Part shown: piece by piece, positions 56,421 to 64,000 of the stretch
Layout of the letters: every line of letters starts with the position of its first letter
Numbering within the stretch: position 1 is the first letter of the stretch
DNA from: Aliivibrio sp. S4MY1
Lineage (GTDB): Bacteria; Pseudomonadota; Gammaproteobacteria; Enterobacterales; Vibrionaceae
Direction: 5' to 3'
Assembly: GCF_028765545.1 (NCBI RefSeq)
Contig: NZ_JARACP010000017.1
Coordinates: 1 to 64,000, forward strand
Length of the DNA: 64,000 bases
Translations under genes and position numbers: made by a program
The notes under the pieces: generated by a model
Told to the model about the DNA's origin: nothing
The model's input: the letters and a program-made list of their open reading frames with translations, nothing else
Database searches by the model: none

Positions 56421-56990
56421 TTAGGTTAAGTTGCGTTCTTGAGCGCGAAGTTTAAGCACTTTCTGTTGTTGAAAGAGTGCGGCTTTGATTAATAAATCTT
56501 GGTCGATATCACGAAGTAGGTCGTAAGCCATTTCAATGAGGTAGCCAGTTTCTGTTTCTGTGCATTGAGTTACTTTAGCGTAACAGTAAATTGCTGCTGG
56601 TGGATGCTCAAGAAAAAGTTTTACTTTAGCTTTTTGATCTATATTTAATGCGTTTTTACTTTCGAAAGTAAATTTACTCGCTCCAAAGCTTACGGTTTTG
56701 TGGCGATAAGCCTCATCATCTTGTTGAATTAACAAATAAGACAATAGTAGATTCAGTTTTTGATTTTGGTTGTTTAAATAATTAGCAAGGCGTTTGCCAT
56801 CATCTAGCTTGAGAAAAGAAAGTTCATTTTCAGAAACATCATCAAGTGAGCTGCATTCTTGAGCAACTCGAAATGGTGCAGGTATTTCACGTTCAAACGT
56901 TTCCATGTTTGGTAGTGCAGCATCGTTCGGAAGAAGTTCAACATTGATGGTTAAATCGTAGTGAACCGAAAAGTATTCATTATGTGACAT
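56421..56990 (-). CDS. PilZ-domain protein (PlzB-like position)
   Basis: 189 aa. The fold and neighbourhood correspond to the V. cholerae PilZ protein VC1885 (PlzB), which lies between mfd and lolC. The C-terminal 90 residues (V-S-F-G-A-S-K-F-T-F-E through Y-C-Y-A-K-V-T-Q-C) are a PilZ-like barrel. The canonical R-x-x-x-R and D/N-x-S-x-x-G c-di-GMP motifs are not clearly present, so it may be a non-binding PilZ. It begins the PilZ-mfd-csiV run. Confidence 0.72.
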   Translation of the reverse strand: MSHNEYFSVHYDLTINVELLPNDAALPNMETFEREIPAPFRVAQECSSLDDVSENELSFLKLDDGKRLANYLNNQNQKLNLLLSYLLIQQDDEAYRHKTVSFGASKFTFESKNALNIDQKAKVKLFLEHPPAAIYCYAKVTQCTETETGYLIEMAYDLLRDIDQDLLIKAALFQQQKVLKLRAQERNLT

Positions 56991-57161
56991 AAACGTCCCT
57001 CTATTATTATTTCTTAATTATGGCGAAGTCACTGGATATCAGCAAGTGTTTAATCGGTAACAATGATGAACAAAAGAGCAAAAAAAGGAATAAATACCAG
57101 TATTTTACGTGATAGACTGTATATATTATTATAGCTTCAAAAAGCATGATTGAGAGAATTT

Positions 57162-58370
57162 ATGTTTCATCCAGTATCAGTATTTATAGGATTGCGATAT
57201 TTAAGAGGGCGTTCTGGCGATAGATTTAGTCGTTTTATCTCTTACATGTCTACTGCGGGGATCACTATTGGGGTGCTGTCCTTAGTGACGGTATTGTCTG
57301 TGATGAATGGGTTTGAAGCCCAATTAAAAGATAGAATTCTTGGCGTATTACCTCAAGCGGTAGTATCGACTATTGATGGCCAGTTAGCCCCTTTAGAAGA
57401 CGACCGTAATTACGTAGCAAGCTTGCCTCATGTTACTCAAGTAACGCCCGTAGTTCGCGGTGAAGCGATTATTCAAAGCGCAAAAGGGTTAAGTGCGGGA
57501 ATGCTTGTTGGTATTGACCCAAATGAATATGACCCTATTGCTTATGAGTTAATTTCAGGCAATGTTCGTCAACTTAAAGCGGGTGAATATGGCATTTTTC
57601 TTGGGTCAAAATTGGCGCGTGAGTTGAGTGTTCGTTATGGTGATACAGTTCGCATAATGGTAACCAATGCAAGCCAATACACGCCATTAGGTCGTATTCC
57701 AAGTCAACGTAACTTTAAAGTTGTGGGTGTGTTTAGTACGGGTTCTGATGTTGATGGTCAATTAATGGTCGCGAACATTCAAGACACAGCTCGTTTGATG
57801 AAATTGAAAAAAGGCAATATTACAGGGTGGCGCTTATTCTTTGAAGACCCATTCCAAGTGACTGAGCTAGCTAAATTACAGTTAGAAAAAAATATGACGT
57901 GGAGTGATTGGCGTGATCAACGTGGTGAATTATTCCAAGCCGTAAAAATGGAAAAAAATATGATGGGCTTAATGCTTGGTCTTATTGTAGCTATCGCAGC
58001 GTTTAATATTATTTCTGCACTTATTATGGTGGTTATGGAAAAACAAGCTGAAGTCGCGATATTAAAAACACAGGGCATGACGAGTAACCAAGTTCTCTCT
58101 ATCTTTATGGTTCAAGGGGCAAGCAGTGGCGTTATTGGTGCCATTGTTGGTGGCTCGTTAGGTGCATTATTTGCCAGTAATATTAATATTATTCTTTCTA
58201 CACTTGGATTATCGTTATTTACTGTTGGTGGATCTTTGCCAGCACAGGTTGAACCATTACAAGTGTGCGTAGTCATTATTCTAGCAATTTTATTAAGTTT
58301 ATTAGCGACCGTATTCCCATCTTATCGAGCGGCAGTCGTACAACCAGCAGAGGCATTAAGATATGAGTAA
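57162..58370 (+). CDS. lolC: Lipoprotein-releasing permease LolC
   Basis: 402 aa from the ATG at 57162 ([17 protein letters not shown]), with GAGAG 5 nt upstream. FtsX-type membrane component of LolCDE, which lifts lipoproteins out of the inner membrane and hands them to LolA. Four membrane helices, one at the start and three at the end, enclose a large periplasmic domain. Overlaps lolD by 8 nt. Confidence 0.95.
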   Translation: MFHPVSVFIGLRYLRGRSGDRFSRFISYMSTAGITIGVLSLVTVLSVMNGFEAQLKDRILGVLPQAVVSTIDGQLAPLEDDRNYVASLPHVTQVTPVVRGEAIIQSAKGLSAGMLVGIDPNEYDPIAYELISGNVRQLKAGEYGIFLGSKLARELSVRYGDTVRIMVTNASQYTPLGRIPSQRNFKVVGVFSTGSDVDGQLMVANIQDTARLMKLKKGNITGWRLFFEDPFQVTELAKLQLEKNMTWSDWRDQRGELFQAVKMEKNMMGLMLGLIVAIAAFNIISALIMVVMEKQAEVAILKTQGMTSNQVLSIFMVQGASSGVIGAIVGGSLGALFASNINIILSTLGLSLFTVGGSLPAQVEPLQVCVVIILAILLSLLATVFPSYRAAVVQPAEALRYE

Positions 58371-59079
58371 TCCATTATTAGTTTGTCAGGGTATTCGTAA
58401 GGTTTACCAAGAAGGCACAATGGAAACTGAAGTGCTAAAAGGGGTTGATTTTCAAATTAATGAAAGTGAATTAGTTGCCATTGTTGGTTCATCTGGTTCT
58501 GGTAAAAGTACCTTATTGCATATTCTTGGTGCTCTTGATGAGCCTACCTCAGGTACTGTGCATTTTCAACAAAATGAATTGACGAAGTTGAATGCCAATA
58601 AGCAAGCAAAAATTAGAAATCAGCATATTGGTTTCGTGTATCAATTTCATCACCTTCTTTCTGACTTTAGCGCATTAGAAAATGTGGCAATGCCGCTGTT
58701 AATTGGCGGAGTACATAAGAAAGAAGCGATAAAGCGTGCCACCGAATTACTTGAGAAAGTCGGTCTAGCTCATCGTATTGAACACCGTCCTTCTGAACTG
58801 TCAGGTGGTGAGCGTCAGCGTGTGGCGATTGCTCGAGCGTTAGTCAATAAGCCTGCTTTAGTTCTTGCTGATGAACCAACAGGTAACTTGGATCATAAAA
58901 CAGCATTGGATATTTATAATTTAATGCGTGAATTGAACCAAGAATCAGGTACTGCATTCTTAGTGGTCACACACGATAATGAATTGGCGGCGAAATTAGA
59001 TAAACAACTGAGCATGCAAGATGGCCGCTTTATTACTGAAACGGTTCGCTCAACATTAAGCCAAGAGCAGGAGGCGTAA
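58363..59079 (+). CDS. lolD: Lipoprotein-releasing ATPase LolD
   Basis: 238 aa ABC ATPase powering LolCE. Walker [10 protein letters not shown] near 43-51, signature L-S-G-G-E-R-Q-R and Walker [13 protein letters not shown] are intact. It overlaps lolC at its start and touches lolE at its end. Confidence 0.97.
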   Translation: MSNPLLVCQGIRKVYQEGTMETEVLKGVDFQINESELVAIVGSSGSGKSTLLHILGALDEPTSGTVHFQQNELTKLNANKQAKIRNQHIGFVYQFHHLLSDFSALENVAMPLLIGGVHKKEAIKRATELLEKVGLAHRIEHRPSELSGGERQRVAIARALVNKPALVLADEPTGNLDHKTALDIYNLMRELNQESGTAFLVVTHDNELAAKLDKQLSMQDGRFITETVRSTLSQEQEA

Positions 59080-60323
59080 TGTTTTCACCGCTTTCTCTTT
59101 TTATTGGTGGCCGTTTTGCGCGAGCTAAGCAGCGTAATAAAATGGTGTCGTTTATTTCGATTTCATCCACGCTTGGTATCGCTATTGGTGTGGCGGTGAT
59201 CATCATTGGTCTTTCTGCGATGAATGGTTTTGAGCGTGAATTACAAAATCGAGTGCTTTCTGTTATCCCGCATGCTGAGCTTGAAGGGGTTAAAAACCCA
59301 GTATCAGATTGGCAGACCATGATGATCCAAGCCCAAAAACACCCAAAAGTTACAGGTGCAGCCCCTTATGTACGATTTACCGCCTTACTTGAACGAGGCA
59401 GTAAATTAAAAGCGGTTGAAGTTCGAGGTGTTGAACCTTTATTGGAAGGTGCGGTTTCTAAATTGCCTGAGTATATTGATAACAAGGCATGGAAGGCGTT
59501 TGAAGCTAACAAACAAAGCGTTATTTTAGGCAAGGGTGTTGCTGATACCTTAAATGTTAAGGTTGGTGACTGGATCACCGCGATGATCCCAGATGAAAAT
59601 CCAAGTAAGCAGCTTCGCTCACCAAAACGCCAACGTTTGCAAGTGGTTGGTTTATTGTCTTTAGGTGGGCAGGTCGATCATGGTTTAGCGATTGTTCCTC
59701 TAAAAGATGCACAGCAGTACATTAATTTAGGTGACAGTGTCACAGGTGTGTCATTGCAAGTCAGCAGTGTTTTAGATGCTCAAAATATTGTCCGCGAAGT
59801 AGGGGGAACATTAACTGAATATGTCTACTTACGCAGTTGGGTGCAGAAATACGGCTACTTATATCGAGACATTCAATTAGTTCGTTCAATCATGTACCTT
59901 GTGATGGTTTTAGTCATTGGGGTTGCTTGCTTTAATATCGTATCAACTCTCATGATGGCAGTGAAAGATCGTTCTGGTGATATTGCTATTTTAAGAACCA
60001 TGGGTGCCAATGACGGTTTAATTAAACGTATCTTTGTATGCCAAGGGATATTCTCAGGTGTGACAGGTAGTTTAGCAGGATCGGCACTTGGCTCATTTGT
60101 CGCACTAAACTTAACGCCTATGATTAAGGGGTTAGAATCACTGATTGGTCATCAGTTTTTATCTGGTGATATTTATTTTGTTGATTTCTTACCTTCAGAG
60201 CTAGTTTGGAGTGATGTCGCTATTGTGACAGCGACGGCGATATTTTTAAGTGCCATTGCGACGTGGTATCCAGCAAGAAAGGCAAGTCAGTTACATCCTG
60301 CAGCGGTGTTGAGCTCTAAGTAA
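59079..60323 (+). CDS. lolE: Lipoprotein-releasing permease LolE
   Basis: 414 aa. Paralogue of LolC with the same plan: L-S-L-F-I-G-G-R-F-A-R-A at the start, a helix with I-S-I-S-S-T-L-G-I-A-I-G-V, a periplasmic domain and three C-terminal helices with the FtsX segment A-I-L-R-T-M-G-A. LolE is the partner that contacts the lipoprotein cargo. It starts in the last base of the lolD stop and is followed by a terminator. Confidence 0.95.
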   Translation: MFSPLSLFIGGRFARAKQRNKMVSFISISSTLGIAIGVAVIIIGLSAMNGFERELQNRVLSVIPHAELEGVKNPVSDWQTMMIQAQKHPKVTGAAPYVRFTALLERGSKLKAVEVRGVEPLLEGAVSKLPEYIDNKAWKAFEANKQSVILGKGVADTLNVKVGDWITAMIPDENPSKQLRSPKRQRLQVVGLLSLGGQVDHGLAIVPLKDAQQYINLGDSVTGVSLQVSSVLDAQNIVREVGGTLTEYVYLRSWVQKYGYLYRDIQLVRSIMYLVMVLVIGVACFNIVSTLMMAVKDRSGDIAILRTMGANDGLIKRIFVCQGIFSGVTGSLAGSALGSFVALNLTPMIKGLESLIGHQFLSGDIYFVDFLPSELVWSDVAIVTATAIFLSAIATWYPARKASQLHPAAVLSSK

Positions 60324-60357
60324 AACTCTTTATATCAATATCAACTCTTAAATTTAG

Positions 60358-60386
60358 GCCATTGAAATATTCAATGGCTTTTTTAT
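60358..60386 (+). terminator. Terminator after lolE
   Basis: GCCATTGAA, loop ATA and TTCAATGGC, then TTTTTT. Confidence 0.9.
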
Positions 60387-60681
60387 TTAATTTGAATAAT
60401 AACAGGGAATAATAACAGGGAATAATGACAGACAAGAAAAACCACTTTATTATTAAGTTTATTTATAACGAAAGAATATATTCTTTAATTACTTGATTTT
60501 ATGGTTTTAAGAGTTACTACTGATGAATTGTATAACACCTTATCTAGTTTTTTATTAAATATAAATTATTGAATTTGTTTTTGCACATTTAAATCTATGA
60601 ACTACGCTTTTATTGTAACTAAATGATTAAGTTTATTTATTTATATAATAATGAGAGTGATCTAAATAGAGGGCGAATAAT
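60387..60681. other. AT-rich gap upstream of the antiporter gene
   Basis: Nearly 300 bp without a gene. A 13-bp unit AATAATAACAGGG is repeated twice and a third partial copy follows (about 60395-60431). A TATAAT at 60644-60649 could be a -10 element; no convincing -35 accompanies it, which would fit an activator-dependent promoter as known for acid-induced decarboxylase operons. Confidence 0.45.
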
Positions 60682-62010
60682 ATGAGCACAGGTTCAAATA
60701 AAATGGGGTTAATGGGACTAACAACCATTGTGACTGTAAACATGATGGGCTCTGGTATTATATTACTTCCATCAAGTTTAGCTGCAACCGGAGGTATTGC
60801 TTTATTAGCATGGGGAATAACCGCAATTGGTGCACTCTGTATAGCTTATACATTTTCTAAATGTGGTATGTATTGTACTGAAGATGGCGGTATGTCAGCT
60901 TATGCGAAAAAAGCGCATGGTAAATCGAGTTTTTTTATAGCGTCGTATACTTACTATGTGTGTCTTGTTATTAGTGCAGTCGCTATTTCGGTCACTACTG
61001 TTGGTTACCTTGAGACATTTCTTCCGTGGTTAAAAGAGACACCAATACATAACTTCATTGGTGTGGTTACAATTTTAGTCGTTACATTACTTTGTAATAT
61101 AAGAGGAGCAAAAATAACAGGTGCCATTTCTTCTGTGACAGTTTGGGGAGTTATCATTCCTGTATTAGGGGTCTCAATTATTGGTTGGTTTTGGTTTGAT
61201 ACGAAGACTTTTTCAGAAGGCTGGAACCCACATGAGATACCAACCATGTCTGCAATATCATCAGGTATTGCACTCACTCTATGGGCCTTTTTAGGTATAG
61301 AATCTGCAGGCGCTAATTCAGGAGCAGTGGAAAATCCCAAACGAAATGTACCATTAGCTTGCATGCTTGCAACTGTATTTTCTGCGATCACCTATATTGC
61401 ATCAACAACGGTTATTCAAGGGATCGTTCCTAATGAATTGTTATCCAAGTCTGATGCTCCATTTGGATTAGTATTCTCGCAAATGTTCAATCCATTTATT
61501 GGTAATATTATTACAGTTTTAGCTATTATTGCCTGTCTAGGTTCACTTTTAGGTTGGCAATTTACCAATGCGCAAGTATCAAAAGCTGCCGCTGAAATCA
61601 ATCTTTTCCCGAAAGTCTTTTCAGAAGTAAATAGATTTGAGGCACCAGTGAAAGGGATGCTAATTATGCTTGGATTGGAGGTAATCTTAGCAATAATGAC
61701 CATATCCCCAACCTTATTGAAACAGTTTAATATTTTAGTCGATTTGGCCGTATTTATTAATATGGTGCCATATATTTTATCTTTGACTGCTTTAGGCGTT
61801 ATTCTCCGTCAAAGTAATGTTGAATCTAAAGAATATAACGTCAGTATTTTCCTAGGAACTATTGCGGTGGTTTATAGCATTTATGGCGCTTACGCGACCG
61901 GAACTGAAGCTGTTTATTATGGTGTCATTATTGCACTATTCGGATACTTATTTTATGGGTTTATTGCAAGTCGAGATCAATTGGTAGAGCAAGAAAAAAA
62001 TATGAATTAA
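60682..62010 (+). CDS. PotE-like amino acid / polyamine antiporter
   Basis: 442 aa, APC superfamily, about twelve helices. The opening S-N-K-M-G-L and V-N-M-M-G-S-G-I-I-L-L-P, then K-C-G-M-Y and S-S-V-T-V-W-G-V-I-I-P-V-L-G, resemble E. coli PotE (putrescine/ornithine) much more than AdiC or CadB. Yet the next gene, 54 bp downstream, is an AdiA-type arginine decarboxylase, so the likely exchange here is arginine in, agmatine out. GAGGG lies 9 nt before the ATG. Confidence 0.85.
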   Translation: MSTGSNKMGLMGLTTIVTVNMMGSGIILLPSSLAATGGIALLAWGITAIGALCIAYTFSKCGMYCTEDGGMSAYAKKAHGKSSFFIASYTYYVCLVISAVAISVTTVGYLETFLPWLKETPIHNFIGVVTILVVTLLCNIRGAKITGAISSVTVWGVIIPVLGVSIIGWFWFDTKTFSEGWNPHEIPTMSAISSGIALTLWAFLGIESAGANSGAVENPKRNVPLACMLATVFSAITYIASTTVIQGIVPNELLSKSDAPFGLVFSQMFNPFIGNIITVLAIIACLGSLLGWQFTNAQVSKAAAEINLFPKVFSEVNRFEAPVKGMLIMLGLEVILAIMTISPTLLKQFNILVDLAVFINMVPYILSLTALGVILRQSNVESKEYNVSIFLGTIAVVYSIYGAYATGTEAVYYGVIIALFGYLFYGFIASRDQLVEQEKNMN

Positions 62011-62064
62011 TACATTAAGATTGCGTTAAAAATCAAATTTTCTCTAAGACGAAGGAAGAAAAGC

Positions 62065-64000
62065 ATGAAGAACTATGGAAAACAGAAAAGGGTATTAATA
62101 TTTAATGATTCAATTGAAGGGGGAGTCATTCAAAGTGCATTAAATCGCCTACTTGAGGAATTTAATAATGAAGGGGTACACGTCACTGTCGCTTCTTCAT
62201 TTGATGATTGTTATTCAATATTGAATGCAAATATCGCTGTGGATTGTTTAATGCTAGCGTCAAGAATGACAGGACATCAGCAAGAAGAGAATGAGCATTT
62301 TTTCCAACTTATTGATAAGTTAAATCAACGTCAAGAAGGCGTACCTGTTTTTTTATTAGCAGAGAGAAAAAAGATCACGCTAACGGTCAGCCGTGAATTA
62401 ATGTCACGTGTGGATGAGTTTGCTTGGATTCTTGAAGATACAGCAGATTTTATTGTCGGACGATCTATAGCAGCGATGGAGCGTTATAGAGAACAGCTAC
62501 TCCCGCCATTAATGGCAGCAATGATGAAATATGATGATGTTCATGAATATTCATGGGCAGCACCAGGTCACCAAGGCGGAATAGGTTTTACTAAGACACC
62601 TGCGGGCCAGCGTTTTTATCATTATTATGGCGAAGGACTATTTCGTTCTGATATGGGGATAGAGCGAGGGTCGTTAGGGTCACTTCTCGATCATACTGGG
62701 TATTTTGGAGACAGCGAAGCATTTGCAGCAGAAGTATTTGGTGCTAATAAATCTTATTCATTAGTTACTGGAACCTCTGGTGCTAATCGAACCATTATGC
62801 AAATTTGTATGAAGGAAAATAGTCTGGCAATTTGTGACCGAAACTGTCATAAATCAATAGAACAAGGTTTGATGCTTTCCGGTGCTCTTCCTATTTATTT
62901 GCTCCCTACACGGAATCGATATGGAATTATTGGCCCTATCTATCCAGAACAAATGGAACAGGCAGCAATAAAGGCGCGGGCAAAAGAAAGTCGATTAACG
63001 AAAGTTCATGCAGACCAAGAACCTGTCTACGCAGTTATAACGAATTGTACTTATGATGGGCTGTGCTATAACGCTAAACGTGTACAAGAAATATTAGGAA
63101 AAAGCAGTAACCGACTTCATTTTGACGAAGCTTGGTATGGTTACGCTCGTTTTAATCCTATCTATGAAAATCATTTTGCAATGCGAGGTGAGCCTGTTGA
63201 GTCAGATAATGCACCAACGGTTTTTGCTACCCATTCTACGCATAAATTATTAAATGGTTTATCTCAAGCATCATGGATTCATGTGCGTCATGGCAAGGAT
63301 GCTATTGATTTCCAACGCTTCAACCAAGCTTATATGATGCATGCTACGACCTCTCCTTTGTATGCAATAAGTGCATCGAATGATATTGCTGTGTCGCAAA
63401 TGGCTGGAAATAAAGGTTACTCATTAACTCAAGAAGTGATTAGAGAAGCCGTTGATTATCGCCAAGCTATGGGGCGATTATTTCGAGAATTCGAAGCTGA
63501 TAACGATTGGTTTTTTAAACCGTGGAATGCCGAAACTATTGTTGATCCTGAAACAGGAAAAGACATTCCATTTGAAATCGCCGATCCTAATTTACTTGCA
63601 GAAACACAAGATTTTTGGAAGATGAAGCCTGGGGATAAATGGCACGGATTTGATGATATTGCAAATGATTGGTGTATGTTAGACCCTATTAAAGTCAGTA
63701 TATTAGCTCCGGGTATGGGAGATGATGGCCATTTATTAGAGACTGGTGTTCCTGCTGCGATAGTTACTCAATACTTAACACGATTTGGTATAGTCCCAAC
63801 GAGAACCACTGATTTTCAAATCATGTTTTTGTTTTCGATGGGTATTACAAAAGGCAAGTGGGCAACACTTGTTAATACATTGTTGAGCTTTAAGAGGCAT
63901 TATGATAGCAATACTGCGTTAAAGTCAGTGCTGCCTGAATTAGTTGCTGAACATCCAGAAACTTACGCGCATATGGGAATAAAAGATTTAGGCGAAAAAA
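62065..64000 (+). CDS. adiA: AdiA-type arginine decarboxylase (3' end outside window)
   Basis: 645 codons are visible; E. coli AdiA has about 755, so roughly 110 residues are missing beyond the right edge. A PLP enzyme of fold type I that turns arginine into agmatine, consuming a proton. The N-terminal wing domain, S-W-A-A-P-G-H-Q-G-G near 170, F-D-E-A-W-Y-G-Y and the PLP lysine Lys394 in S-T-H-K-L-L-N are present. Near-identity with AdiA in E-E-F-A-W-I-L-E-D-T-A-D-F-I and P-T-R-T-T-D-F-Q-I-M-F-L-F-S separates it from ornithine and lysine decarboxylases. GGAAG precedes the ATG. Confidence 0.93.
   Translation, partial: MKNYGKQKRVLIFNDSIEGGVIQSALNRLLEEFNNEGVHVTVASSFDDCYSILNANIAVDCLMLASRMTGHQQEENEHFFQLIDKLNQRQEGVPVFLLAERKKITLTVSRELMSRVDEFAWILEDTADFIVGRSIAAMERYREQLLPPLMAAMMKYDDVHEYSWAAPGHQGGIGFTKTPAGQRFYHYYGEGLFRSDMGIERGSLGSLLDHTGYFGDSEAFAAEVFGANKSYSLVTGTSGANRTIMQICMKENSLAICDRNCHKSIEQGLMLSGALPIYLLPTRNRYGIIGPIYPEQMEQAAIKARAKESRLTKVHADQEPVYAVITNCTYDGLCYNAKRVQEILGKSSNRLHFDEAWYGYARFNPIYENHFAMRGEPVESDNAPTVFATHSTHKLLNGLSQASWIHVRHGKDAIDFQRFNQAYMMHATTSPLYAISASNDIAVSQMAGNKGYSLTQEVIREAVDYRQAMGRLFREFEADNDWFFKPWNAETIVDPETGKDIPFEIADPNLLAETQDFWKMKPGDKWHGFDDIANDWCMLDPIKVSILAPGMGDDGHLLETGVPAAIVTQYLTRFGIVPTRTTDFQIMFLFSMGITKGKWATLVNTLLSFKRHYDSNTALKSVLPELVAEHPETYAHMGIKDLGEK

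Noticed and set aside
61005-61703. Minus-strand frames of 128 and 95 aa in the antiporter gene
   Set aside because: Antisense shadows of membrane-helix coding sequence.

Overview
The window reads as a chromosomal segment of a member of the Vibrionaceae, most likely an Aliivibrio (Vibrio fischeri-like). Supporting signs are the AT-leaning codon use, a smtA/cmoM-mukFEB block, a PilZ-mfd-csiV block beside lolCDE, an I-G-U-H hut operon, tandem chemoreceptor genes and an NnrS gene with an NsrR-like site. The species is inferred from gene content, not proven.

Positions 1-6612 are the end of an integrated mobile element. It stops at a 43-nt 3' half of tRNA-Trp (from the CCA anticodon to the CCA tail), immediately followed by the terminator of the host tRNA operon. 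Its control region is built like that of phage P2: a P2-type tyrosine integrase and an XRE-type repressor face one way, and a Cox-like winged-helix protein opens a long operon of small genes facing the other way. That operon holds several unannotated micro-genes, including two paralogue families (44 and 42 aa; 99, 82 and 95 aa), and a membrane protein with a coiled coil and a C-terminal helix-turn-helix-like region. Between the integrase and the att site lie three cargo genes, one a 260-aa membrane protein of unknown function. Ten-bp phased repeats occur both in the repressor/Cox intergenic region and, inverted, about 50 bp from the att core.

Positions 6613-23818 are core chromosome: manganese pyrophosphatase, a zinc-ribbon micro-protein, DUF2062 protein, comEC, the envelope operon msbA-lpxK-ycaR-kdsB, elyC, cmoM-mukF-mukE-mukB (condensin) and a J-domain protein. 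Positions 23819-31016 hold a two-component system, a NagE-like PTS permease lacking IIA, nnrS, an alpha/beta hydrolase and an acyltransferase.

Positions 31150-38362 are a copper/silver detoxification operon: a MerR/CueR-type promoter with a 19-bp spacer, a small Met/His/Cys-rich periplasmic protein, a CusC-like channel, a CusB adaptor carrying both an N-terminal metal-binding motif and a C-terminal CusF-like domain, CusA and a cupredoxin. After it come two tandem paralogous chemoreceptors, a DUF2164 protein and a MATE exporter.

Positions 43787-49527 are the histidine-degradation operon hutI-hutG-hutU-hutH. Then come a methyltransferase, a dispersed intergenic repeat, an FKBP-type isomerase, a DsbA-like lipoprotein, and the run PilZ-mfd-csiV. 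Divergent from these is lolC-lolD-lolE (lipoprotein export). The window ends in an acid-stress module: a PotE-like antiporter next to an AdiA-type arginine decarboxylase that runs off the right edge.
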